Positions 1-8,012 are shown, counted from the stretch's first letter. The stretch is DNA of 8,360 nucleotides from Rhodocyclaceae bacterium (GCA_025361105.1 JANYAW010000084.1:1-8360), one strand, 5' to 3'. The notes: generated from the letters alone by a model not told the origin. Program-made: numbers and translations.

Positions 1-1679
1 TTGACGGCCAGCGCTTGTCGGAGAACGAACAAACCAGCGCGCGACTTTCCAGCATTCCGCTCGCCGCCGTTGAGCGGATTGAGATTTTGGCAGGCAGCGG
101 CGCGGTGCAATTTGGCAGCGGCGCAACCGGCGGCGCGATTAACGTGATCACCAAATCCAGCGGCGCGAAATCCGGGTTGCATGGACGATTGGCCTTGAGT
201 GGCGGCAGTTTCGATACTCGCACCGGCAGCGCCAGCGTGGATTTTGGTGGCGAACAGTTTGGGTTCAACCTCGCTGCATCGGATTCCAAGACCGACAATT
301 ACCGACGCAACAACACGGTCGATGAACAAAATGTTTCGGGCAAAGCGACGCTGCAAATCGGTGTCGGCGAACTGTGGGCGAGCTTCGCTTCCGGCAAGAC
401 CGATGCCGGTTTGCCAGGCCCATTGTCCAACCTACAAATCGCCGCCAATCCGCGCCAGACGACCAATCCGCTTGACAAGATGACGGCAAAAAATTCCACC
501 CTTGGCGCCGGTGGGCGAATGACATTCGGGCAAGTTGAATTTGCGCTGGATGTCAGCACGCGCGATCGCGATTTCGACTCGCTTGCGCCATCGTTTGCGG
601 GCGGCGCGACCAACGCCACGCGCGTGAATACTGATTCCATCAACCCGCGTTTGCGGGTGGCTTACGCTCTATTCGACCACCCCGCCGTGTTGGTAGTCGG
701 CGGACAGTTCACTGATTGGGATTACCAACGTCTGTTGAATTTGCCGCTGTTTTTCTACAGCAGCAATATTGCCGCCAGCCAGCAGGACAAAGCCGTTTTT
801 GTGCAAAACCGCGTCGCACTGATGCCCACCACGCATCTGCTGACTGGCGTGCGTTGGCAGAGCACCGACATCGACATGCAAGAGCGTTCCTTTCCTTCAC
901 CGGTGCAACGTCAAACCAGCAAAGTGAATGCATTTGAAATCGGCCTGCGCCATGCGTTCAGTAATCAGTGGTCTTCGAGTTTGCGCTGGGGACAAAGTTT
1001 TCGAATGGCGAATGTGGATGACAACGGCTTCACGGCGAGTGGTACGTTGCTGCAACCGCAAACATCGCACGATGCGGAAATTGCTGCCGAATTCAAAACA
1101 TCCGCCGTGCAAGTTCGCGCTGCCGCCTTTGAGTCGCGTGTGGTGAATGAAATCCATTTTCTCGCCACGCCTTCGTTCGGATTTTTCAATGGTGCGAATG
1201 ACAATTTGCCACCGACACGGCATCGCGGTATTGAAACCGAATTGCGTCTGCCGCTGACCAAGGAATTGGAAGTCAACGCCAACTATCGCTACACCCAGGC
1301 ACGTTATCGCTCCGGTGTGTTTTCAGGCTTCAATGTCGCAGACAAAGACATCCCGCTGGTGCCGACTCATCGTGCTTCGCTCGGCATGTTGTGGAAGGCC
1401 GCGTCGGGCTTGAGCGTCAATGCCAACGCGCGATTTGTCGGCGAGCAGCGATTCGACAACGACCAGGTCAATGTGAATCCAAAAATGGATTCATACACCG
1501 TCGCCGATCTACGCGTCGCGCAACTTTTTGGCGCTTGGACGCTGGCGCTGGGTGTCGATAATTTGTTCGACAAAAAATACATCAGCTACGGCTTGATTGC
1601 AGCACCCGGTGCGAGTGGTTACAACGCCTATCCAGAAGCCGGACGACGCGTGACGGCTTCGGGGCAATGGGCGTTTTGA
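1..1679 (+). CDS. TonB-dependent outer-membrane receptor, 3' part; probably a BtuB-like cobalamin receptor
   Basis: Outer-membrane beta-barrel importer that takes up a scarce ligand using TonB energy. The gene is cut by the window edge: codons are in frame from base 3, giving 558 residues. The first residues (DGQRLSENEQ) are mid-plug sequence, so the TTG at base 15 is not the start; roughly 80-100 residues (signal peptide, TonB box, first part of the plug) are missing. The plug's conserved end is visible as IPLAAVERIEILAG, followed by VQFGSGATGGAINVITK at about residues 33-49. The rest is alternating, aromatic-rich barrel sequence. Near the end are DNLFDKKY and AGRRVTASGQWAF; the terminal Phe is the usual outer-membrane assembly signal, and the ending resembles E. 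coli BtuB. The next gene, 13 bases downstream, encodes a BtuF-like protein, which suggests cobalamin as ligand. Family membership is very sure; the B12 assignment is inferred from context, and a siderophore or other receptor is possible. Confidence 0.93.
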   Translation, partial: DGQRLSENEQTSARLSSIPLAAVERIEILAGSGAVQFGSGATGGAINVITKSSGAKSGLHGRLALSGGSFDTRTGSASVDFGGEQFGFNLAASDSKTDNYRRNNTVDEQNVSGKATLQIGVGELWASFASGKTDAGLPGPLSNLQIAANPRQTTNPLDKMTAKNSTLGAGGRMTFGQVEFALDVSTRDRDFDSLAPSFAGGATNATRVNTDSINPRLRVAYALFDHPAVLVVGGQFTDWDYQRLLNLPLFFYSSNIAASQQDKAVFVQNRVALMPTTHLLTGVRWQSTDIDMQERSFPSPVQRQTSKVNAFEIGLRHAFSNQWSSSLRWGQSFRMANVDDNGFTASGTLLQPQTSHDAEIAAEFKTSAVQVRAAAFESRVVNEIHFLATPSFGFFNGANDNLPPTRHRGIETELRLPLTKELEVNANYRYTQARYRSGVFSGFNVADKDIPLVPTHRASLGMLWKAASGLSVNANARFVGEQRFDNDQVNVNPKMDSYTVADLRVAQLFGAWTLALGVDNLFDKKYISYGLIAAPGASGYNAYPEAGRRVTASGQWAF

Positions 1680-1692
1680 TAAGCACACAGCG

Positions 1693-2613
1693 ATGAGAAC
1701 ATTGCGAACATTTTTGGCAGTGCTGAACTTGTTCGCCGTGTTTTCATCGTCAGCTTTTGCCGAAAGTAGTACTGAAATTCGTGCCACCGACGATGCGGGA
1801 AACTTGCTTAGTTTGAACCAGCCAAGCGGCCGCATCGTTAGCCTCGCACCCCACGTAACCGAGCTACTTTTTGCCATCGGCGCAGGCGATCAAATCGTCG
1901 GTGCCGATGAATTTTCTGATTATCCTGTCGCCGCAAAAAAAATCCCGCGCATAGGCCGCGCAGGGGCGCTGGACTTAGAGCGCATCGTCGCGCTCAAGCC
2001 TGATTTAGTCATCGGCTGGGGCAGCGGCAATTCCTCGGCGCAGCTTGCTCAGTTGCGCAAACTCGGATTGAAAATTTTCATCAGCGAACCGCGTCAATTG
2101 AACGATGTCAGCAGTTCCCTCAGACGAATGGGACAACTCAGCGGCCATGGCGAACAAGCGGAAGCTGCTGCTGCAAACTTCGATACGGGCATCAATCAGC
2201 TGCGCCAGCGCTATGCACACCGACCGCAAGTCACCGTGTTTTATGAAATTTGGGACCGGCCTTTGATGACCGTGAATGGCCAGCACATTATCAGCAGCGT
2301 GCTCACCCTGTGCGGTGGCAGCAACGTCTTCGCCCAGCTCGGGCAGCTTGCCCCGACAGTCGATGTGGAAGCTGTTTTGAAAGCCCAACCGCAAGCCATA
2401 CTCGGCAGCGGCTCGGACGCCACGCGTCCGATGTGGCTGGATGATTGGCGCCGCTGGCCGCGTATCCCTGCCGCCGCCAACGGCAATCTTTTCAATATTC
2501 CGCCCGATTTGATTCAGCGCCACACACCGCGCTTGCTGGAAGGTGCGACGCTGGTTTGTGCGGCCTTGGAAAAGGCACGACCTACCACGCCCGGAGCGCT
2601 TACATCGCCTTAA
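1693..2613 (+). CDS. btuF: Periplasmic cobalamin-binding protein of a vitamin B12 ABC importer (BtuF-like)
   Basis: Class III substrate-binding protein that captures cobalamin in the periplasm and delivers it to the BtuCD importer. It has 306 residues, with a Sec signal peptide at about 1-23 ending SSSAFA before ESS. The N-lobe begins at RIVSLAPHVTELLFAIG (47-63), followed by FSDYP (74-78) and LERIVALKPDLVIGW (95-109). The C-lobe contains YEIWDRPLMTVNG, LTLCGG and VEAVLKAQPQAIL. Glu96 and Glu226 align with E. coli BtuF Glu72 and Glu202 (from memory), which dock onto the BtuC arginines; the 130-residue spacing is the same. Trp109 matches the Trp of the E. coli DLVIAW stretch. The ATG at 1693 is chosen because the signal peptide starts there. 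It has no good Shine-Dalgarno, and the 13-base gap after the receptor suggests one mRNA and translational coupling. Other metal-chelate binding proteins share this fold, but the match to BtuF is close. Confidence 0.9.
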   Translation: MRTLRTFLAVLNLFAVFSSSAFAESSTEIRATDDAGNLLSLNQPSGRIVSLAPHVTELLFAIGAGDQIVGADEFSDYPVAAKKIPRIGRAGALDLERIVALKPDLVIGWGSGNSSAQLAQLRKLGLKIFISEPRQLNDVSSSLRRMGQLSGHGEQAEAAAANFDTGINQLRQRYAHRPQVTVFYEIWDRPLMTVNGQHIISSVLTLCGGSNVFAQLGQLAPTVDVEAVLKAQPQAILGSGSDATRPMWLDDWRRWPRIPAAANGNLFNIPPDLIQRHTPRLLEGATLVCAALEKARPTTPGALTSP

Positions 2614-2630
2614 CGGTATTCGAGCGCTCC
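2593..2630 (+). other. Stem-loop overlapping the btuF stop codon
   Basis: A perfect 8-base inverted repeat, GGAGCGCT (2593-2600) and AGCGCTCC (2623-2630), flanks a 22-base loop holding the btuF TAA stop at 2611-2613. A weak inner pairing TAC/GTA (2601-2603 with 2616-2618) is possible. No T-run follows, so it is not a textbook intrinsic terminator. It could protect the 3' end of the receptor-btuF mRNA or be chance. Seen directly; the function is a guess. Confidence 0.4.
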
Positions 2631-2677
2631 AAACTATTCATCTCGCCATTTCGACGAACGCATCAACGGAGCCTTCG

Positions 2678-2707
2678 TTGTGTGAATGCTGAAACGCTCA
2701 TTAGAAT
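2678..2707 (+). promoter_or_regulatory. Possible sigma-70-type promoter for the YdeI-type gene
   Basis: TTGTGT (2678-2683) and TAGAAT (2702-2707) are separated by 18 bases. The -10 matches the consensus at five of six positions, but the -35 at only three. It lies about 80 bases before the ATG at 2787, in the only gap of size on this strand. The rest of the 173-base gap (2614-2786) shows no gene or clear operator. Confidence 0.3.
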
Positions 2708-2776
2708 CGGCGGAGAAATTCTCTGGTTTGGCGACATCGATTCGCGGTCGGTGCCAAGCCGGCGCAAACCATCACC

Positions 2777-2781
2777 GGGAG
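2777..2781 (+). promoter_or_regulatory. Ribosome binding site deciding the YdeI-type start
   Basis: GGGAG sits five bases before the ATG at 2787. It supports this start over the upstream in-frame GTG at 2682 or the longer open frame reaching back into btuF. Confidence 0.6.
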
Positions 2782-2786
2782 CCATC

Positions 2787-3389
2787 ATGGGAAGCAAAGA
2801 TCCGCGTGTCGATCAGTTCATCAGCGCATCCAACGCGTTCGCCAAACCAATTCTCTTGCACCTGCGCAAACAAGTGCATATCACTTGCCCTGAGGTTACC
2901 GAAACCATCAAGTGGAGCATGCCATTCTTTGAATACAAGGGAAAAATCTTGTGTCACATGGCGGCTTTTAAGGCGCACTGCGCGTTTGGCTTCTGGCACG
3001 GCAAGCTACTCGAAATCGATGCGAGGCAAGGCACGGCGATGGGGCAGTTCGGCCGCATTACCTCGCTCGCCGATTTGCCGACGAACAGCGAGATTGCGAT
3101 GGCGGTTGAGGCGGCTATGAAGCTGCATGATGATGGTGTGAAATCACCCACCCGAGCCAAGCCCGCTGAAAAGAAGGAACTGGTGATTCCTGACTATTTC
3201 CTTGCCGCAGTGAAGAAAAACAAGAAAGCACTGGCAACGTTTGAAGCTTTCTCGCCCTCAAAGAAAAAGGAATATGTGGAATGGATCACCGACGCAAAAA
3301 CCGAAACAACACGCGCCAAGCGACTCGCTCAAGCGGTTGAATGGATGGCCGAAGGCAAGGTGAGGAATTGGAAGTATCTCAACTGCTGA
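2787..3389 (+). CDS. DUF1801 / YdeI-OmpD-associated family protein
   Basis: A 200-residue protein, probably cytoplasmic, with no signal peptide or membrane segment. Two domains are recognisable. A DUF1801 (YdhG-like) domain spans about residues 10-115, with VTETIKWSMPFFEYKGKILCHMAAFK and later CAFGFWHG. A YdeI/OmpD-associated C-terminal domain spans about 134-198, starting IPDYFLAAVKKNKKALATFE and ending with SPSKKKEYVEWI, RAKRLAQAVEWMAEGK and RNWKY. A Lys/Pro-rich linker joins them. The ATG at 2787 is chosen because GGGAG (2777-2781) lies five bases before it and the DUF1801 similarity begins there; the frame stays open upstream through btuF but that part has no family resemblance. The family has been linked to bacteriocin or peptide resistance in enterobacteria, but its biochemical function is not established. 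It stands alone on this strand, converging with the ABC/M1 operon 86 bases away. Confidence 0.88.
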   Translation: MGSKDPRVDQFISASNAFAKPILLHLRKQVHITCPEVTETIKWSMPFFEYKGKILCHMAAFKAHCAFGFWHGKLLEIDARQGTAMGQFGRITSLADLPTNSEIAMAVEAAMKLHDDGVKSPTRAKPAEKKELVIPDYFLAAVKKNKKALATFEAFSPSKKKEYVEWITDAKTETTRAKRLAQAVEWMAEGKVRNWKYLNC

Positions 3390-3475
3390 AGATTAACTGT
3401 ATTCAAATTCGCAAGTTACGCATGTGGCTTTTTGTCAGTTGGTGCTGGTGACACGGCGTCTATACGGCACGCTAC

Positions 3476-6400
3476 TCACTCCACGGTCACCTGTTTCCGG
3501 TTGTCGGTCGACACCCGATCTATCATCTTGTTATAGGGATCGACGCCCACCTCAAAAGGTTTTTCATTGACGATGATGGTGACAACAGGTTCTGCTCCAT
3601 TGAGTTTTCGCTTCTCGCTGAACAGGATTTTTTCGTCAGCTTCCTTGGCTCCGGCAGCGCGTGCAAAGATGGCAATCTCTACCGGTTCATCAAAATTGCG
3701 TGCTGTCTCTTTGCCTTTTCCATCAGCCTCCAATTTAGCCAGATGTAATTTCATCGTGACTTCCCATTTGCCGTCGGCGATGGCTTTGGCTTTGGCTTCG
3801 ACGACGCGATTGTCGTAGAACACGATGCGCTCGAACAAGTCGGTGATTAGATCCTGTTTGTCAGCTGGCGCTTCGGCGCGGATGTAACTCAAGAGTTCGC
3901 GCGTGGTGGTGTAGGGCGGCGCTTGATACGCCTTATCGTGCAGAAACTTTTGCAATGCGCGATTGAGATTTTCTTCACCGATTTCTTCGCGCAGACGATA
4001 GAACACTAACGCGCCTTTGCGGTAGTGAATGTAGGGTTGGTTTTCGACGCGGAACAGCGGCAGTTCTTCAATTTGCTCGCCACGGCGCGAGCGCAAATAG
4101 TTGTCGAGCTCGTCTTTAAAAAAGCGTCGCAAATGCGCGCGGCCATATTCCTTTTCCATCACCATCAAGGCCGAGTATTGCGCCAGTGATTCAGTCAGCA
4201 TAGTGCTGCCTTGCACATTCGCACCGATGACTTGATGCGCCCACCATTGATGCGCCACTTCGTGAGCGGTGACATAGAAAACGTAGTCGACGTCGTTCTT
4301 GTCACGCAGATCGGCGATGAAGCCGATGGCTTCGGAATACGGAATCGTGTTGGCGAAAGATTGGGCGAAGGTGGCGTAGCGCGGGAACTCAAGGATGCGC
4401 ACTTGTTTGTGTTGATAGGGCGTGAAATTTGCCGAGAAATAGTCGAGTGACTTTTGCACGCCGGTAATCATGCGATCTACGTTGTAACCGTGTTTCGCGT
4501 CGTAATAAATCTCTATCGGCAGACCTTTCCATTCGCCTTTTTTCACTTCCCAATTGGCCGACAAATAAGCAAAGAACGGCAGCATCGGTCTATCCATTTT
4601 GTATTGGAAATAGCGCCGCCCGTCTTGCTCCCAAGTTCTTTGCAAATAACCCGGCGCTAGCGCAATTTGGTCGCTGCTGGTGGATACCGTGGTTTCAAAG
4701 TCGATCCAGTCCGACTCACTGTCGAGTTGATGATTTCGCCGCGCCGCTTCGTCTTCCAATTTGGGCATCCGATGCGGCTCACCCAACGCTCTCTTGCGTC
4801 GCTCGTTGCGATCGGTCAGATCTGCATTGGCGTAGCCCGGCAAGGGAAAATATTGGGCGTTGTTAAAAAAGGTGCCGTTGAGATTGATGCTGTCCGGTTT
4901 GCCATCATTGGTGAAGCCTTGGTTAACCACATCAACTTCAAAGCCCATGGTCAACGAAGCACCAGGCGGCAACGCTTGTGCGAGCTTGAAAATCCGCGTG
5001 CCCAACACTTTGTCATCAACCAGCACTTGATGCGCGGGCAAATCCAGCAACACTGTGGTAGTGGTTGGTTCGGTTTCAAAAAACAGCGTGTCGACCGGTA
5101 CTTGCAGTTTGTTGACCAGCACGTAGCGACCCTTGATGGCCACGCGCCGCTCGTTCGGGAAAATATCAACATCTGCTTTGACAGCCGTCAACCTCAGTTG
5201 TGGCATGGTTTTGTATTGGCGATACAATTTTTCGTGATTGGCACGTCTATCATTCACCACATCACCAGCGACATATTCGTTGAGCACATTGGTGTTGTAG
5301 AAAATCCACCCGCCACAGGCCACAAATCCTGCCATCAAAACACCCAAGGCCAGCCCTGCGCCACCCGACAATCGCTGTTTTGCCAGCATGAATCTGGCAC
5401 GCCGTTCTTGTGACAATCCGCGCACCCAAAACGCATGCGACAAAATCATCAGCGCGCCGATAAACAAACTCCAGTAAGTCAAAAACCACAGCCAGCCACG
5501 CCAGAAATGACCGTAGCCATTCATGTCCGAATACTGTATCCGCGGCAAATTGGTGAGGTTGTAAAGACTGTGGTCGAAGTGCAAAGCACCGGCCACGATT
5601 TCCCACACCAGCACCAAAATAATCATCAAATAGCCGATAAATTTGTTGTTGGTGAAAACTTGCAGACTGACGGCCAACAAACCCATCAGCACAAATTCTG
5701 CTGAGCTAACCAGCACGCCGGTGAAATACAAACCGGGTTCCAAAGGCGCACCACCTTTGATGACTTGGAAGCACATGGCGGCGATAACACCTACCGCCAT
5801 GAAGCCAAATATCACGCCGACCAACGCCAGATTTTTCGCCAACAATGGCACCCAGTTCGGCATCGGCATCGCGTCCACCACGTCGGCGGTTTTGAATTGG
5901 CGCTCTTTGAAAATCAGCTCACCGGCATAAAACGTGACAATGATGACCAACATGAATGTATAGGTGCCGGACAAAGTTTCCAGCATCATTCGCGTCACCG
6001 GATAAACCTTGGTGCCGTACATCTGGCCGCCGAGCGTCGCGCCGCCGATGAAGTTGGCCACAGCGAAAAGCAACATGACTAAATACGGAACGCTTTTGAA
6101 TACACCGATGGCATCGAAGCGGAAAATTTCCCAGCATTGTTGCCACACCGTAAGGCTACGCAAAGTCGGTACGATAGGGCGGTACGCAGCAGGTTCAGCG
6201 TCTGGCACCGGGCTTTGCGCAGCCGATTTAGCAGCAAGTTTGGCGGCTTTTTTGCGGCTGAAAAATCCACGCCCGGTATCAGCGCGCTGCGGCTTAAACA
6301 AGGCCAGCGTCAGACCAAACAGCGCGATGCCGACCGTCACCCACAAGGCGCGATTGGCCAGAATAAATCCGCTAAATTCAGGCAGAACACTATTGGCTTC

Positions 6401-7078
6401 ATTGGCCGAAAAATACCGTGTCATGCGTCCGAATGCGCGTATGCCAAACGGATCGGTAAGCACGGCTATCCATTCGTTACTGATGTCACGGGCGAACACG
6501 CCGGCGACACTCCACAACACGAAGAATCCGATTACCCCGACATACACCAGCAACATCGAACGGGTGGTGGCGGCTAATAGCATCAAGAAGCTGCCGATGA
6601 TGAGCAAGTTAGGAATGACGAAAACCGCGAAGCCCCATAAGAACGGGGTCAGTGACACCGGCCCGACGCGCGCCACGTCCACCCAAGGCATTTGCGCTCC
6701 CAGCAACATGCCGAACGAGATCAAAATGAAAATGGAAAGACAAGCGACCAACCCCGCCAAAAATCGCCCGAGCAGGTAATCCATCTTGCGCATCGGTGTG
6801 GCGAAGATCATGTCCGACATGCCCAGCTCGTTATCACGCAGCACGGCACCGGCGATAAATATGGTGACGATAAACATCGCCAGCACGGTGAATACGCCAA
6901 GGAACTGAGCTATCACCATCGGTGCGTTGCGATATACATTACCGACCGCGCCGCCAACCACCACAGCGTCCGTGCTGGAAGCACCAAAGGCCAATAAACC
7001 AAAAATCAGCCCGCATACCCAGAGCAAGGGTTGGCGCAGCTGATAACGCAAATCAAAGCGAAAAAATTCTAACCACAT
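3476..7078 (-). CDS. ABC-2-type permease fused to an M1-family zinc aminopeptidase
   Basis: A 1200-residue inner-membrane protein combining transporter and peptidase. Residues 1-261 and 319-595 are two related permease halves: each opens with FRFD (6-9, 319-322), and VTIFIAG (71-77) matches VTFYAG (381-386). By eye there are about 13 membrane segments, which would put the C-terminus in the periplasm. A Lys/Ala-rich linker (about 262-316) separates the halves. The M1 part begins near 628. Zinc motif HEVAHQWW has ligands His939 and His943, catalytic Glu940 and third ligand Glu963 in LTESLAQY. Tyr1019 in YRKGALVFY matches the M1 catalytic Tyr. The GxMEN position instead reads PYSEAIGF with Glu916. 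The start at 7078 is chosen because AGGG precedes it by eight bases and membrane-protein sequence begins there; the open frame runs upstream inside the ATPase gene. It pairs with the ATPase gene 10 bases upstream. Such fusions are known from proteobacterial annotation; substrate and role are unknown to me. Confidence 0.95.
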   Translation of the reverse strand: MWLEFFRFDLRYQLRQPLLWVCGLIFGLLAFGASSTDAVVVGGAVGNVYRNAPMVIAQFLGVFTVLAMFIVTIFIAGAVLRDNELGMSDMIFATPMRKMDYLLGRFLAGLVACLSIFILISFGMLLGAQMPWVDVARVGPVSLTPFLWGFAVFVIPNLLIIGSFLMLLAATTRSMLLVYVGVIGFFVLWSVAGVFARDISNEWIAVLTDPFGIRAFGRMTRYFSANEANSVLPEFSGFILANRALWVTVGIALFGLTLALFKPQRADTGRGFFSRKKAAKLAAKSAAQSPVPDAEPAAYRPIVPTLRSLTVWQQCWEIFRFDAIGVFKSVPYLVMLLFAVANFIGGATLGGQMYGTKVYPVTRMMLETLSGTYTFMLVIIVTFYAGELIFKERQFKTADVVDAMPMPNWVPLLAKNLALVGVIFGFMAVGVIAAMCFQVIKGGAPLEPGLYFTGVLVSSAEFVLMGLLAVSLQVFTNNKFIGYLMIILVLVWEIVAGALHFDHSLYNLTNLPRIQYSDMNGYGHFWRGWLWFLTYWSLFIGALMILSHAFWVRGLSQERRARFMLAKQRLSGGAGLALGVLMAGFVACGGWIFYNTNVLNEYVAGDVVNDRRANHEKLYRQYKTMPQLRLTAVKADVDIFPNERRVAIKGRYVLVNKLQVPVDTLFFETEPTTTTVLLDLPAHQVLVDDKVLGTRIFKLAQALPPGASLTMGFEVDVVNQGFTNDGKPDSINLNGTFFNNAQYFPLPGYANADLTDRNERRKRALGEPHRMPKLEDEAARRNHQLDSESDWIDFETTVSTSSDQIALAPGYLQRTWEQDGRRYFQYKMDRPMLPFFAYLSANWEVKKGEWKGLPIEIYYDAKHGYNVDRMITGVQKSLDYFSANFTPYQHKQVRILEFPRYATFAQSFANTIPYSEAIGFIADLRDKNDVDYVFYVTAHEVAHQWWAHQVIGANVQGSTMLTESLAQYSALMVMEKEYGRAHLRRFFKDELDNYLRSRRGEQIEELPLFRVENQPYIHYRKGALVFYRLREEIGEENLNRALQKFLHDKAYQAPPYTTTRELLSYIRAEAPADKQDLITDLFERIVFYDNRVVEAKAKAIADGKWEVTMKLHLAKLEADGKGKETARNFDEPVEIAIFARAAGAKEADEKILFSEKRKLNGAEPVVTIIVNEKPFEVGVDPYNKMIDRVSTDNRKQVTVE

Positions 7079-7086
7079 GATGTGCG

Positions 7087-7090
7087 CCCT
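7087..7090 (-). promoter_or_regulatory. Ribosome binding site of the permease/peptidase gene, overlapping the ATPase stop
   Basis: On the minus strand the ATPase stop TAG (7091-7089) overlaps AGGG (7090-7087), which lies eight bases before the permease ATG at 7078. The overlap points to coupled translation of the two subunits and decides the permease start. Confidence 0.6.
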
Positions 7091-8006
7091 AGTTGGGAAC
7101 GGCGACCGTTGCGGCAGCAGGCGCTGCCTTGTCAGCCAAATTTCCGCTATGGATTTGCAAGAAATAGACATCCTCCAAATCCGCCTCGACCTGCACGAAA
7201 CCTTCGTCCGGCTGGGACTCCGCATGCACGTTGATTTGCGGCAAACCGCCAACCAGGCGCGAGCTCAATACGGTGAAATTCCTTTGGTATTCGGGTAATG
7301 CCGCCTTGCTCACCCGACGACGCCAGACTTTATTGCGCAGCAAATCAATCGCCGCTTGCGGTTCGCCTTGCGAAAGGACCTCACCTTGAACGATGATCGC
7401 CATGCGCGGACAAAGATCGGTCACGTCGGCGACGATGTGGGTGGACAAAATCACCACCACGTGTTCGCCAATTTCCGCCAGCAAATTCAAAAAACGGTTG
7501 CGTTCGTCAGGATCCAGTCCTGCCGTCGGCTCATCGACTATCACCAGTCGTGGCGCACCCAGCAAGGCTTGTGCAATACCAAAGCGCTGGCGCATGCCAC
7601 CCGAAAAGGTACCCAATTTGCGTTTGCGCGCGTCCCAAAGATTGGTCTGCTTGAGCAAACCTTCAACCATCTCCTTGCGCTCTGATTTTTGTGTCAGACC
7701 TTTCAACACTGCAAAGTGATTTAACAACTCTTCTGCGCTGACCTTTGGATAGACACCAAAATCCTGCGGCAAATAACCGAGCTGTTCGCGCAGCGCCAGC
7801 TTCTCAGTGAGTACATCAATTTGATCGAATCGAATACTGCCGCTATCCGGTTCTTGCAAGGTTGCGATGGTGCGCATCAGAGAAGATTTGCCCGCGCCAT
7901 TGGGACCGAGCAAGCCATACAAACCATTAGGGATTTCCAGGCTGACATTTTTTAACGCTTGCACGCCGTTGGCATAGGTTTTATTTAGCGATTTGATGCT
8001 GAGCAT
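7089..8006 (-). CDS. ABC transporter ATP-binding protein, partner of the permease/M1 peptidase
   Basis: A 305-residue cytoplasmic ATPase that should power the adjacent permease/peptidase protein. All nucleotide-binding motifs are present: Walker A GPNGAGKSS (34-42), Q-loop Gln81 in YLPQDFG, signature FSGGM (134-138), Walker B LVIVDE (154-159) with catalytic Glu159, D-loop GLD (163-165) and H-loop His190 in STH. The YLPQDFGVYP Q-loop is typical of ATPases of ABC-2-type exporters. After about residue 220 comes a C-terminal extension of roughly 85 residues, containing VEADLEDVYF and ending in an Ala/Pro-rich tail. The ATG at 8006 is chosen because AAAGGGG (8019-8013) lies six bases upstream and the fold starts at MLSIKSLNKTY. 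It is the first gene of a two-gene operon, with 10 bases before the next start. The transported substrate cannot be told from the sequence. Confidence 0.94.
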   Translation of the reverse strand: MLSIKSLNKTYANGVQALKNVSLEIPNGLYGLLGPNGAGKSSLMRTIATLQEPDSGSIRFDQIDVLTEKLALREQLGYLPQDFGVYPKVSAEELLNHFAVLKGLTQKSERKEMVEGLLKQTNLWDARKRKLGTFSGGMRQRFGIAQALLGAPRLVIVDEPTAGLDPDERNRFLNLLAEIGEHVVVILSTHIVADVTDLCPRMAIIVQGEVLSQGEPQAAIDLLRNKVWRRRVSKAALPEYQRNFTVLSSRLVGGLPQINVHAESQPDEGFVQVEADLEDVYFLQIHSGNLADKAAPAAATVAVPN

Positions 8007-8012
8007 AGGAAG

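Noticed and set aside
15..17. TTG at base 15 as the start of the receptor gene
   Set aside because: Codons before it (DGQR) continue the conserved plug sequence, so the gene starts outside the window.
2445..2786. An upstream in-frame extension of the YdeI-type protein
   Set aside because: It overlaps btuF, lacks domain similarity, and the ATG at 2787 has a Shine-Dalgarno.
3390..3475. A shared terminator between the convergent YdeI-type and M1 genes
   Set aside because: TGTCA/TGACA around 3434-3453 can pair, but the stem is only five bases and no T-run follows it on either strand.
4667..5413. A 248-codon open frame on the plus strand opposite the permease/M1 gene
   Set aside because: No recognisable domain, and the opposite strand holds the clearly conserved M1 region; it is an antisense shadow.
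6009..6779. A 256-codon open frame on the plus strand opposite the permease
   Set aside because: Composition is that of an antisense shadow of membrane-protein codons; no ribosome site or family likeness was seen.
7079..7252. A 58-residue N-terminal extension of the permease/peptidase frame
   Set aside because: It lies wholly inside the ATPase gene in another frame, has no family resemblance, and the ATG at 7078 has a good ribosome site.
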